Origin: Betaproteobacteria bacterium UBA931
GTDB lineage: Bacteria > Pseudomonadota > Gammaproteobacteria > Burkholderiales > Casimicrobiaceae
Reading direction: 5' to 3'
NCBI GenBank assembly: GCA_002293615.1
Contig: DBDN01000068.1
Span: 55,580-76,096 of the forward strand
DNA length: 20,517 nt
The first letter of the stretch is position 1, and each line of letters opens with the position of its first letter. Below the pieces are notes generated by a model that was given only the letters and a program-made list of their open reading frames with translations, did not search any database and had not been told where the DNA came from. The translations under genes were made by a program, and so were the position numbers. This document shows, piece after piece, positions 7,730 to 15,534 of the stretch.

Positions 7730-7865
7730 AAAATCCGCATTTTTCGTACAAAACATCAAAAAAACGTTGTCATTACCACCAGTTTCCCAGAAAGCAGCGA
7801 TCACAACGGTCGATTTTGCATGCGGAAAAGCCAAAACGGCCTTCAGACAATTTCGTTCTACGGCA

Positions 7866-7928
7866 TTACAGTACCTTGATTGCGGCTGGCCTGCGTTTAG
7901 GCTCCCTTGCCATAAAATGTGGTTTCAC
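7866..7928 (-). CDS. Possible 20-residue basic peptide downstream of rnpB
   Basis: A short frame starts with GTG at 7928, three bases after the full Shine-Dalgarno sequence GGAGG (7936-7932), and ends in TAA at 7868-7866. The predicted peptide contains MAREPKRRPAAIKVL at its C-terminal end and is strongly basic, with six Lys/Arg. It lies 22 bases past the rnpB 3' end, in the gap before the tRNA-Leu promoter. I do not recognise it. The SD spacing is short, and a chance ORF or a gene remnant is a real alternative. Confidence 0.25.
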   Translation of the reverse strand: MKPHFMAREPKRRPAAIKVL

Positions 7929-7950
7929 TTACCTCCAATAACTGAAAAGC

Positions 7951-8284
7951 AGAGCGCGCCGATAAGCCGGGTTCTGTCATCCCAAGGGAGAAGGATGTAG
8001 CTGCCATTCCTCTGGGCGCATCATTACTGATACGCTCTAGCCGCCTACCCGCAGACTACGCGAGCCGCGTCATCGCCTGCCTATTTGGCGTTGCTCCGGG
8101 CGGAGGTTACCGCGTTTCACCCGCCGCCGCGAACGGCGGCGACTCGTCTCTGTGGCCCTGTTCCTCGTTTTGGTTACGGTAATGCCGTTAACGTATGACG
8201 GTCGGGCGTTACCCGACGCCCCGCTCTATGGAGCCCGGACTTTCCTCTCTTTTCAACGAAAAGAGCGGCAGCCTGGCACGCTCT
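7951..8284 (-). ncRNA. rnpB: RNase P RNA (M1 RNA, type A)
   Basis: This is the catalytic RNA that removes 5' leaders from tRNA precursors. The minus strand has the conserved 5' core GAGGAAAGTCCGGGCTCC (8248-8231), the GTGAAACGCGGTAA segment and the conserved 3' segment ACAGAACCCGGCTTAT (7977-7962). The ends pair as a 10-bp P1 helix (8284-8275 with 7960-7951, one G-U pair), which sets the boundaries at about 334 bases. A TATAAT box lies 9 bases upstream. No clear terminator is seen after it. The neighbouring tRNA operons yield its substrates, though the linkage need not be functional. Confidence 0.95.
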
Positions 8285-8292
8285 GCGTGTTC

Positions 8293-8321
8293 ATTATAAA
8301 AGCAAACCATCGCGACGTGTT
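8293..8321 (-). promoter_or_regulatory. Promoter of rnpB
   Basis: A perfect TATAAT (8298-8293, minus strand) is placed to start transcription within a few bases of the P1 helix. The -35 region at 17-base spacing is AACACG, a poor match. The region is shared with the divergent uvrC promoter. Confidence 0.7.
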
Positions 8322-8342
8322 GTATCGGCGATTCGGTACAAT
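8314..8342 (+). promoter_or_regulatory. Candidate promoter of uvrC
   Basis: TACAAT (8337-8342) is a good -10 box on the plus strand, with only a weak -35 (GACGTG at about 8314) 17 bases upstream. It overlaps the -35 region of the divergent rnpB promoter. Transcription would start near 8349, about 30 bases before the preferred uvrC ATG. Confidence 0.45.
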
Positions 8343-8380
8343 AGCTGTAAATCGTGTCTTTCCGTAACCATTGCCGCGCA

Positions 8381-10240
8381 ATGCCCGACTCCCCCAAAAT
8401 GACCGTTTCCGATGATCAAAACATCCAAGCCACGCTCTTCGACGCGTGTGCGCTCATCGCATCGCTGCCCCAGGAGCCGGGAGTTTATCGGATGCAAAAT
8501 GCCGCCGAGCAAACGCTTTATGTCGGCAAAGCATTGAACCTCAAAAAAAGAGTATCAAGCTATTTTCAAAAAAACGATTTGCCGCCGCGCATTCGCTTGA
8601 TGGTGTCGCAGATCACGAAAGTGGAAACGACGGTCACGCGCTCGGAGGCGGAAGCGCTGTTGTTGGAAAACAATCTGATCAAATCACTCTCACCGCGCTA
8701 CAATATTTTATTTCGCGACGACAAAAGTTATCCGTATCTGTGCCTTTCCGGCGATCCGTTCCCGCAAGCATGCCTATACCGTGGCGCATTAAACAAAAAA
8801 AATCATTACTTCGGCCCCTACCCAAATGTGGGCGCGGTACGCGAAGGCGTTGCGCTGCTGCAAAAAGTATTTCAGTTGCGTACGTGCGAAAACAGCGTAT
8901 TTGCGCACCGTTCACGTCCGTGCATGTTGTATCAGATTGAACGTTGTACCGCGCCATGCGTCGGTTACATTACGGAAGAAGCTTATAGGGAAGACGTTCA
9001 TGCCGCAACGCTTTTTCTGCAAGGCAAAGTCGGTCAAATTCAGAACGTGTTGCAAAAGCAGATGGAGGAAGCGTCTGCGCATCTGGATTTCGAGCAAGCG
9101 GCGTTCTTGCGCGATAAATTACAGCGGTTGCAACAATTGCATGCGCAGCAGTTTGTGGAAAGCAGCAAAACCCGCGACGCCGATGTGATCGCGGTGGTGG
9201 TCGAGAACGGTATTGTCGCCGTGAATTTGGTTATGGTACGCGGCGGGCGACATGTCGGCGACCGCACATTTTTTCCGACGCAAGCGATAGAGCGTTCATA
9301 TGACGAAATTGTCGAAGCCTTTTTAACGCAACATTATCTGGAGAAAATTGTGCCGGAACTTCTGGTGCTTGACGGCTATACGTTCGATAAAACATTTATC
9401 GAATTATTCAGCGCACAGGCCAAACATAAAATTTCCGTTATCACTCGCCCTGTCGGCGAAAAACGGGTATGGATGCGTATGGCCGCGCACAATGCCCACC
9501 TTGCCATCGAGCAAAAGCTGGCGCAAAAAGCAACGCTGGAGACACGCTTGAAATCGTTACAGGATGCGTTGGCGCTGCCGGATATGCAGCGCATTGAATG
9601 CTTCGATGTGTCGCATACAATGGGTGAAGCCGCAGTCGCGTCATGCGTCGTATTTGATCAAGGTATTTTGCGCCATAACGAATACCGTCGCTTCAACGTT
9701 ACGCCGCCCTCCGGCGGCGATGATTATGCGGCCATGCGCGAAGCGCTGTCGCGCCGTGCCGCCCGCATCGTCAAGGACGAATTGCCGACGCCCGATCTTT
9801 GGGTCATTGACGGCGGTAAAGGCCAGCTCGCCATCGCGCGGGAAATCCTCGAAGACCAAGGGTTGCGTTTTACCGTGATTGGGCTGAGCAAAGGGCCGGA
9901 ACGCAAAGTCGGCGACGAGGATATCTGGTTCCCGGACAAACCCGTACCGCTGCGTCTGCCGTCGAGTCATCCCGGTTTTCAGTTGCTGCATCAGATTCGC
10001 GACGAAGCGCATCGCTTTGCAATCCAAGGGCATCGCGCCCGCCGCGCCAAAAAACGTTTGTCGTCGTCATTGGAAGAAATTCCGGGAATCGGCAATAAGC
10101 GACGCCGGGAGCTGCTTCATCATTTTGGCGGTTTGAAAGGCGTGCGCTCCGCCAGTGTTGACGATCTGGCACGCGCGCCCGGCATTTCCCGCGCCTTGGC
10201 GCAACGTATTTACGGTGCATTGCATGAAGGGATTGAATAA
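8381..10240 (+). CDS. uvrC: UvrC, excinuclease ABC subunit C
   Basis: UvrC makes both incisions around a DNA lesion after UvrA and UvrB load. The 619-residue product has an N-terminal GIY-YIG nuclease domain (GVY at 34-36, YVGK at 47-50) for the 3' cut. A UVR domain that contacts UvrB follows (around HLDFEQAAFLRDKLQRLQQL). The RNase H-like nuclease for the 5' cut shows FDVSH and WVIDGGKGQL. A C-terminal tandem helix-hairpin-helix begins EIPGIGNKRRRELL. No ribosome site marks the start. GTG at 8354 and ATG at 8399 are in-frame alternatives; ATG 8381 gives a length close to the usual 610. Confidence 0.97.
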   Translation: MPDSPKMTVSDDQNIQATLFDACALIASLPQEPGVYRMQNAAEQTLYVGKALNLKKRVSSYFQKNDLPPRIRLMVSQITKVETTVTRSEAEALLLENNLIKSLSPRYNILFRDDKSYPYLCLSGDPFPQACLYRGALNKKNHYFGPYPNVGAVREGVALLQKVFQLRTCENSVFAHRSRPCMLYQIERCTAPCVGYITEEAYREDVHAATLFLQGKVGQIQNVLQKQMEEASAHLDFEQAAFLRDKLQRLQQLHAQQFVESSKTRDADVIAVVVENGIVAVNLVMVRGGRHVGDRTFFPTQAIERSYDEIVEAFLTQHYLEKIVPELLVLDGYTFDKTFIELFSAQAKHKISVITRPVGEKRVWMRMAAHNAHLAIEQKLAQKATLETRLKSLQDALALPDMQRIECFDVSHTMGEAAVASCVVFDQGILRHNEYRRFNVTPPSGGDDYAAMREALSRRAARIVKDELPTPDLWVIDGGKGQLAIAREILEDQGLRFTVIGLSKGPERKVGDEDIWFPDKPVPLRLPSSHPGFQLLHQIRDEAHRFAIQGHRARRAKKRLSSSLEEIPGIGNKRRRELLHHFGGLKGVRSASVDDLARAPGISRALAQRIYGALHEGIE

Positions 10241-10270
10241 CTTATTAACATCAATGAGAATATGGATGCT

Positions 10271-10299
10271 TTGCCATTTCCATCAAGCTAGAATATAAA
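10271..10299 (+). promoter_or_regulatory. Strong sigma-70 promoter of pgsA
   Basis: TTGCCA (10271-10276) and TATAAA (10294-10299) are separated by exactly 17 bases; each matches the consensus at 5 of 6 positions. Transcription should start near 10306, only about 6 bases before the pgsA ATG, so the message would be leaderless or nearly so. Confidence 0.75.
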
Positions 10300-10311
10300 A
10301 AGTAAAACGCT

Positions 10312-10905
10312 ATGATTCTTAAACTGCCCACAGCATTAACCTGGATGCGGATTCTCTTGATTCCGGTGTTGGTGATCGTCTGTTATCTGCCCGATTCATG
10401 GATACTGCCGGAAATTCGCAACTGGGTTGCCGCCGGAGTTTTCGTGCTGGCGGCGGTTACTGACTGGCTCGACGGTTATCTTGCCCGCGCGTTGGGCGCC
10501 ACCAGCCGCTTCGGCGCTTTTCTCGATCCGGTTGCCGACAAGCTGGTCGTGGCAACGGCATTGATCATTCTCGTTAATCTTGAACGCACCGAAGCAGTAT
10601 TTGCGATGATCATCATTGGTCGTGAAATCACCATTTCGGCATTACGCGAATGGATGGCGCAGCTGGGACATATCAAGAGCGTTGCCGTGGCCATGGTCGG
10701 CAAAGTAAAAACAGCGGCGCAAATGGTTGCCATCACGGCGTTGTTGTTGTACGAGCAAGTTTTACCGTATATCTCGACGGTATGGGTCGGCACTATTGCC
10801 ATGTGGATCGCCGTTGTGTTGACGATTTGGTCCATGTTTCATTATTTGCGCTTGGCGCTACCCTTTATCCGTGAGCAAGAGCAAAAGGATTCAGAAACAA
10901 AATAA
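10312..10905 (+). CDS. pgsA: CDP-diacylglycerol-glycerol-3-phosphate 3-phosphatidyltransferase
   Basis: This membrane enzyme makes phosphatidylglycerol phosphate from CDP-diacylglycerol and glycerol 3-phosphate, the first committed step to phosphatidylglycerol and cardiolipin. The 197-residue product has the CDP-alcohol phosphotransferase motif D-G-x2-A-R-x8-G-x3-D-x3-D (DGYLAR, then GAFLDPVADK). Several hydrophobic segments suggest about four to six membrane helices. The start MILKLPTALTWMRILLIPV matches the family N terminus, so ATG 10312 is secure although no Shine-Dalgarno sequence is present. It follows uvrC, a common arrangement in proteobacteria, but has its own promoter. Confidence 0.96.
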   Translation: MILKLPTALTWMRILLIPVLVIVCYLPDSWILPEIRNWVAAGVFVLAAVTDWLDGYLARALGATSRFGAFLDPVADKLVVATALIILVNLERTEAVFAMIIIGREITISALREWMAQLGHIKSVAVAMVGKVKTAAQMVAITALLLYEQVLPYISTVWVGTIAMWIAVVLTIWSMFHYLRLALPFIREQEQKDSETK

Positions 10906-10908
10906 GCC

Positions 10909-10932
10909 TAGCGTATAACGCCACGCTTTTTA
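10909..10932 (+). terminator. Possible weak terminator after pgsA
   Basis: AGCGT (10910-10914) pairs with ACGCT (10923-10927) around an 8-base loop and is followed by five T. It lies immediately after the pgsA stop. The stem is short, so efficiency is doubtful. Confidence 0.45.
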
Positions 10933-10984
10933 GACATCATTTTATATCTCATGCATTCTTTTGATTTTTATCGCATAAAAACGA

Positions 10985-11013
10985 TTGCCTTCGCCGTGAA
11001 AATCCGTTATTTT
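10985..11013 (+). promoter_or_regulatory. Candidate promoter of leuL-leuA
   Basis: TTGCCT (10985-10990) and TATTTT (11008-11013) are spaced by 17 bases, each matching consensus at 4 of 6 positions. Transcription would begin around 11020, at or next to the leuL ATG (11021), which would explain why leuL has no ribosome site. Confidence 0.4.
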
Positions 11014-11020
11014 CTCACCT

Positions 11021-11110
11021 ATGTGTAATCGAAACATAATCGCCTGTTTGGCGAACCTTCTCCTCCCCGTTCTGCTGAATGGTCTGCTGCTGCGCCTTGC
11101 GCGCGCATAA
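11021..11110 (+). CDS. leuL: Leucine-rich leader peptide of leuA (attenuation leader)
   Basis: A 29-codon frame, ATG 11021 to TAA 11110, lies 81 bases upstream of leuA. Ten of its 29 residues are leucine, arranged as LLL (13-15), LL (18-19), LLL (22-24) and single Leu at 10 and 26, with two Ile near the start. CTG and CTT/CTC codons predominate. This is the signature of a leader peptide that senses charged tRNA-Leu by ribosome stalling before a leucine biosynthesis gene. Possible mutually exclusive stems lie within it: 11040-11044 with 11050-11054; 11050-11053 with 11093-11096; 11092-11095 with 11099-11102. I see no clear T-run terminator before leuA, so the exact mechanism is uncertain. No Shine-Dalgarno sequence precedes it. 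Confidence 0.7.
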   Translation: MCNRNIIACLANLLLPVLLNGLLLRLARA

Positions 11111-11137
11111 CTTTATTCCCCTCTCGTTGTTTTATGC
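11105..11137 (+). promoter_or_regulatory. Possible leuA leader stem over the leuL stop codon
   Basis: GCATAA (11105-11110, which includes the leuL stop) can pair with TTATGC (11132-11137) across a 21-base loop. A ribosome reaching the leuL stop would cover this stem, whereas one stalled at the Leu codons would leave it free. The stem is AT-rich and is offered only as a candidate control element. Confidence 0.25.
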
Positions 11138-11191
11138 ATGCCTTTTCAAAAGAAAGGTATTTCTTATCAATTTGCTTACCCGATCATTTTT

Positions 11192-12922
11192 ATGAAAACT
11201 GTTTCCCAAGATCCTGCTTCCGCTAAATATCGCCCATACCCGTCGGTACCTCTTTCCGACCGTACCTGGCCGGACAAAACCATTACTCATGCACCGATCT
11301 GGTGCAGCGTCGATCTCCGTGACGGCAATCAAGCACTGATCGAGCCGATGGACAGCAAACGAAAAATGCAGTTATACGAATTGCTGATCTCCATGGGATA
11401 CAAGGAAATTGAAATCGGCTTTCCGGCAGCATCGCAAACCGACTATGATTTTGTCCGCCGCTTGATCGACGAAGATATGATACCGAGCGACGTTACCATT
11501 CAGGTTTTGACGCAATCGCGCGAACCCCTTATCCGTAAAACGTTCGAGTCGCTGAAAGGGGCAAAAAGAGCGATTGTTCATTTATACAACTCAACATCGG
11601 AAGCGCAACGCCGCATCGTTTTCGGTATGGATAAAAAAGGCGTCAAAGACCTAGCTATCCATGGCGCAACGCTTTTGCGCGATATCGCCAAAGAATATCC
11701 CGGTACCGACTGGCGATTTGAATATTCGCCGGAGAGTTTTACCGGCACCGAAATAGACTACGCCGCCGAAGTGTGTAATGCCGTCATCGATATTTGGCAA
11801 CCCACGACGGAAAAAAAAGTGATGATTAATCTTCCGGCAACTGTTGAAGTATCGACGCCTAATGTTTACGCCGATCAGATCGAATGGATGTTACGCCATC
11901 TTGATCGGCGAAACAGCGTAACGCTTTCCGTGCACCCGCACAACGACCGTGGCAGTGCTGTCGCGGCAGCGGAATTGGCACTTCTTGCCGGCGCGGATCG
12001 CGTTGAAGGCTGCCTGTTCGGTAATGGCGAGCGTACCGGCAATGTCTGCCTGTTAACGCTCGGCCTGAACCTCTTCACACAGGGGGTTGACCCCGGTATT
12101 GATTTTTCGGACGTTAATGAAATCGTGCGCATTGTGGAACATTGCAACCAACTCCCGGTGCATCCGCGCCATCCGTACGCGGGCGATCTCGTGTTTACCG
12201 CGTTTTCCGGTTCGCATCAGGATGCGATCAAAAAAGGCTTTGCCAAACGCAAAGAAAATCTGGCACAAGGCAATCCGATTTGGGAAATCCCGTATTTGCC
12301 GACCGACCCGGCGGATATCGGCAGAACATACGATGCAGTAATTCGCGTGAATAGCCAATCCGGAAAAGGTGGTGTCGCTTATTTGATGGAGCGCGATTTT
12401 GGCTTTTCCCTGCCGCGCCTATTGCAGATCGAATTCAGCCAGATCGTGCAGGAAATTACCGACAAGACCGGTAAAGAGCTGCCGTCGAAAGAAATCCATC
12501 AAGTATTCGTCGATGAATACACACAACAGAAGAACGCGCCGCTGGCCTATGAAAACCACCAAACACTATACAGCGATGGCGGTAAGGAAAAGCTCAATGC
12601 TTCGTTGAAAGTCAACGGCGTCACGCAAACTATCGGCGGCGAAGGCAACGGCCCAGTCGATGCTTTTGTACAGGCAATGCGCACGCACTTCGGTTTTGAA
12701 ATCCGCGTGTTAAATTACAGCGAACACGCCACCGGCACCGGTGAGGACGCCACGGCAGCCGCTTACGTGCAATTACGTATCGGCGAAGAAAACGCGCTTT
12801 ACGGTGTCGCGCTTGATCCCAATATCGTCACGGCCACGTTGAAAGCGGTCATCAGCGCCGTCAACCGCGCCGTGAAAAAGCAATGGATTGCTGTTGGCAA
12901 CGAGACGTCGGCAAAAACATGA
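11192..12922 (+). CDS. leuA: 2-isopropylmalate synthase, long form
   Basis: LeuA condenses acetyl-CoA with 2-oxoisovalerate, the first committed step of leucine synthesis. The 576-residue product belongs to the long LeuA branch and is longer than E. coli LeuA (523). The catalytic TIM barrel shows R43-D44 in LRDGNQALIEP and the metal-binding H248-x-H250 in HPHNDRG. A C-terminal regulatory domain (about 430 onward) is where leucine feedback acts in the family. ATG 11192 was chosen because MKTVSQDPASAKYRPYP fits known N termini; the frame is open from ATG 11138, but neither has a clear ribosome site. It stands apart from leuBCD, and a symmetrical terminator follows. Confidence 0.96.
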   Translation: MKTVSQDPASAKYRPYPSVPLSDRTWPDKTITHAPIWCSVDLRDGNQALIEPMDSKRKMQLYELLISMGYKEIEIGFPAASQTDYDFVRRLIDEDMIPSDVTIQVLTQSREPLIRKTFESLKGAKRAIVHLYNSTSEAQRRIVFGMDKKGVKDLAIHGATLLRDIAKEYPGTDWRFEYSPESFTGTEIDYAAEVCNAVIDIWQPTTEKKVMINLPATVEVSTPNVYADQIEWMLRHLDRRNSVTLSVHPHNDRGSAVAAAELALLAGADRVEGCLFGNGERTGNVCLLTLGLNLFTQGVDPGIDFSDVNEIVRIVEHCNQLPVHPRHPYAGDLVFTAFSGSHQDAIKKGFAKRKENLAQGNPIWEIPYLPTDPADIGRTYDAVIRVNSQSGKGGVAYLMERDFGFSLPRLLQIEFSQIVQEITDKTGKELPSKEIHQVFVDEYTQQKNAPLAYENHQTLYSDGGKEKLNASLKVNGVTQTIGGEGNGPVDAFVQAMRTHFGFEIRVLNYSEHATGTGEDATAAAYVQLRIGEENALYGVALDPNIVTATLKAVISAVNRAVKKQWIAVGNETSAKT

Positions 12923-12981
12923 TGTTTCGCAATTTTATCCGCTATTTCAGAAATCATGTCCATAAGACAATCTGAAAGAAC

Positions 12982-13012
12982 AAAAAGCGTATGTGATCCA
13001 TACGCTTTTTTT
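12982..13012. terminator. Bidirectional Rho-independent terminator between leuA and hypE
   Basis: A perfect 7-bp stem GCGTATG (12987-12993) / CATACGC (12999-13005) with a 5-base loop is flanked by A5 on the left and T7 on the right. It can therefore stop leuA transcription on the plus strand and the convergent hyp operon on the minus strand. The 13013-13104 stretch before hypE holds nothing else convincing. Confidence 0.92.
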
Positions 13013-13104
13013 CATTTAACCGGTCTCACATGTTTTTAGGATACCGATACGGCGACGCAGCATCCAGGAAAAAGCGCCACCGATAATTCGCCATAAAAGC
13101 GATA

Positions 13105-14154
13105 TCAGCAAATCCTCGGTAACTGCTCGCCGGTCAGCCAATCGACGACGCGGTTGCCGCCGAACGCTGTCTGCATCTGCACAAAACCGTGCTCATCGGC
13201 AATCACTTCACCGATCATCGCGGCATCTTTTCCCAGTGGATGCGCGCGCATCGTGGCCAACAATTTTTCCGCATCCTCTTTCGCACAGATTGCGACGAGC
13301 TTCCCTTCGTTGGCCACATAAAACGGATCGAGGCCGAGAAACTCGCAAGCGGCATTGACTTCCGGCTTGATCGGCAACGCATTCTCCTGAATCATCATGC
13401 CGCAACCCGATTGCTGCGCCAATTCGTTTAGCGTCGTCCCCAGCCCGCCACGCGTCGGATCGCGCAGGCAATGAATGTCCGGCACGACATCGATCATCGC
13501 CGCCACCAGTGTGTGCAGTGCCGCAGTATCGGAATGAAGGTTGGTATCGAAAGACAATTCTTCGCGCAACGCCATCACCGCGACGCCGTGATCGCCGATT
13601 GAACCGCTAACCAATATGGCATCTCCGGGCTGCGCACGATCGCCACGGATATCAATGCCGGGCGGTACGACGCCGACACCTGTCGTCGTGATGAACACCC
13701 CGTCGCCTTTGTTCTGCTCAACCACCTTGGTATCCCCGGTCACAATCGCCACATGCGCCGCCCGAGCCGCTGCCGCCATGGAATCGACAATACGCTTCAA
13801 ATCGGCCAACGGAAAACCTTCTTCGAGAATAAACGATGCAGCCAAATATAAAGGTTGCGCGCCCGCCATCGCCACGTCGTTGATCGTGCCGTGCACCGAC
13901 AAACAGCCAATATCACCGCCTGGAAAAAAAAGCGGCGAAACCACATGCGCATCGGTAGATATCACCATGCGTCCGGCGCCGATGTCAAAAGCCGCCTGGT
14001 CGTTATGCTGGCGCAAAAGATCGTTATCGAACGCTTCGACAAAAAGCGTGTCAATGAGCTGCGCCGAAGCGCGGCCCCCGCTGCCGTGCATCATATCCAC
14101 GCGTCCGTTTTGAAAATCCAGCGGACGAATATAAGCTTTTCGTTTACGAAACAT
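13105..14154 (-). CDS. hypE: HypE, hydrogenase maturation dehydratase (cyanide ligand synthesis)
   Basis: HypE receives a carbamoyl group from HypF on its C-terminal cysteine, dehydrates it with ATP to a thiocyanate, and donates CN to the iron held by HypC-HypD. The 349-residue product has the HGSGGR motif near the N terminus, the ATP-binding PurM/AIRS-like domains (DAHVVSPLFFPGGDIG, TGDTKVV) and the essential C-terminal PRIC, whose last residue is the reactive Cys349. ATG 14154 was preferred because GGAAAGG lies 5 bases upstream and the N terminus fits the family; the frame also opens at 14196. It overlaps the hypD stop by 11 bases. It is the last gene of the operon. Confidence 0.97.
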   Translation of the reverse strand: MFRKRKAYIRPLDFQNGRVDMMHGSGGRASAQLIDTLFVEAFDNDLLRQHNDQAAFDIGAGRMVISTDAHVVSPLFFPGGDIGCLSVHGTINDVAMAGAQPLYLAASFILEEGFPLADLKRIVDSMAAAARAAHVAIVTGDTKVVEQNKGDGVFITTTGVGVVPPGIDIRGDRAQPGDAILVSGSIGDHGVAVMALREELSFDTNLHSDTAALHTLVAAMIDVVPDIHCLRDPTRGGLGTTLNELAQQSGCGMMIQENALPIKPEVNAACEFLGLDPFYVANEGKLVAICAKEDAEKLLATMRAHPLGKDAAMIGEVIADEHGFVQMQTAFGGNRVVDWLTGEQLPRIC

Positions 14155-15289
14155 ATTGCCTTTCCTGATTCTGAGCCGGATCGCGAAAGCGCCCATAGGT
14201 ATAGTGCGCGGCGCACGCGCCTTCTGATGAAACCATGCAAGCGCCCAATGGATTCTCCGGCGTACATACCTTGCCGAACACTTTGCAGTCGGCCGGTTCT
14301 TTTAAACCGCGCAGGATTTCGCCGCAAGCGCACGCTTTATGGTCGGCCACCTGATGGCAAGAAACAAAAAAACGCTGTTCCGCATCATAATCCCGATACG
14401 CGCCACGAATCTTCAGCGCGCTGTTCGGCATGGAACCCAAACCCCGCCATTCGAAAGTATCACGCAACTCGAATACCTCGGCCATCAGCGCTTTGGCTTT
14501 TTGGTTGCCTCCCCGTGTGACCGCGCGCATAAACTCATTTTCAACCTGCGCACGATGATCGTTGACTTGGCGTACCAGCATCAGAATAGATTGCATGACG
14601 TCGAGCGGCTCAAAGCCGGCAATCACGACCGGCTTACGGTATTTTTCGGAAAACGGTTCGTAAGCGGCGCTGCCGATCACCGTGGAAACATGTGCCGGGC
14701 CGATAAAACCATCTATTCCTACCTGCTGCGATTCCGGCGCTTTCAGAATATGCGCAATCGCCGGCGGTGTCAGTACATGATTGCAAAACACTGAGAAATT
14801 TTTCAGTCCCAGCGCTTTGGCTTTTTGAATGATGACCGCTGTCGGCGGTGTCGTGGTTTCGAAACCGATGGCGAAAAAAACAATTTGCTTTTGCGGATTT
14901 TTTTGCGCCACCGCCAAAGCATCCGCGCAGGAATAAAGCATCCTGATATCCGCGCCCTGGGCTTTCACTTTAATCAGCGACAAACCGCCTGATGCCGGGA
15001 CACGCATTGTGTCGGCATACGTGCACAGTGTCACGCCTTGGTCGCGCGCCAATTCGATAGCGTTATCGATACGCCCTATCGGCAACACGCAGACCGGACA
15101 ACCCGGTCCGTGCACCATACGCACATTTTTCGGCAATAAGTCTTTCAACCCATAACGGGAAATGGCGTGCGTATGGCCGCCGCAAAATTCCATGAAGCGG
15201 TAAACATGCGATGGCTTGGCCTCTTGCATAATCGCCCGGGCAATCTGCTGCGCCAACCTGCCGTCGCGAAATTCGTCAATATACTTCAT
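14144..15289 (-). CDS. hypD: HypD, [4Fe-4S] scaffold for Fe(CN)2CO assembly
   Basis: HypD works with HypC as the scaffold on which the Fe(CN)2CO group of [NiFe]-hydrogenase is built. The 381-residue product has the conserved motifs FCGGHTHAISRYGL (Cys36) and GPGCPVCVLP (Cys64, Cys67). The C-terminal region has several cysteines (CHQVADHKACACGEI and others) that hold the [4Fe-4S] cluster in this family. ATG 15289 overlaps the TGA stop of hypC in an ATGA, so translation is probably coupled. Length is typical. Confidence 0.98.
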   Translation of the reverse strand: MKYIDEFRDGRLAQQIARAIMQEAKPSHVYRFMEFCGGHTHAISRYGLKDLLPKNVRMVHGPGCPVCVLPIGRIDNAIELARDQGVTLCTYADTMRVPASGGLSLIKVKAQGADIRMLYSCADALAVAQKNPQKQIVFFAIGFETTTPPTAVIIQKAKALGLKNFSVFCNHVLTPPAIAHILKAPESQQVGIDGFIGPAHVSTVIGSAAYEPFSEKYRKPVVIAGFEPLDVMQSILMLVRQVNDHRAQVENEFMRAVTRGGNQKAKALMAEVFELRDTFEWRGLGSMPNSALKIRGAYRDYDAEQRFFVSCHQVADHKACACGEILRGLKEPADCKVFGKVCTPENPLGACMVSSEGACAAHYTYGRFRDPAQNQERQYVS

Positions 15290-15525
15290 GCGCTTTGTTC
15301 CGTTGATGTCAATAAACCGGATGCCGCCATTACGCGCAATGTTTTTTGCGCTTCTTCCGGATCAATCCTGGATAACGCGTAACCGACATGCACGATCACA
15401 TAATCGCCCACCGCGGCATTATCGACCAACGCCAAAGAAATATCGCGCCGCACGCCGGACAATTCAACAACGGCCTGATCGCCGCTTTTGATTTCCAGTA
15501 TTTGCGCGGGAATCGCCAGACACAT
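15286..15525 (-). CDS. hypC: HypC, hydrogenase maturation chaperone
   Basis: HypC carries the iron-cyanide-CO unit with HypD and delivers it to the hydrogenase large-subunit precursor. The 79-residue product starts MCLAIPAQI with the essential Cys2 exposed after Met removal. It contains the GVRRDISLALV and GDYVIVHVGYALSRID segments of the HypC/HupF family. AGGAG lies just before ATG 15525 and overlaps the TAG stop of hypF nine bases upstream. An E/A-rich tail follows. Confidence 0.97.
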   Translation of the reverse strand: MCLAIPAQILEIKSGDQAVVELSGVRRDISLALVDNAAVGDYVIVHVGYALSRIDPEEAQKTLRVMAASGLLTSTEQSA

Positions 15526-15534
15526 ATCAAACTC

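Noticed and set aside
7825..7844. Hairpin GAAGGCC/GGCTTTT on the minus strand as the rnpB terminator
   Set aside because: The stem relies on several G-U pairs and the T-run is part of the stem; it is also more than 100 bases past the RNA end.
13024..13094. 22-codon frame after hypE on the minus strand
   Set aside because: No ribosome site and no recognisable features; probably chance.
13855..14520. 221-codon plus-strand frame across hypE/hypD
   Set aside because: Shadow of two genes with complete catalytic motifs; no ribosome site.
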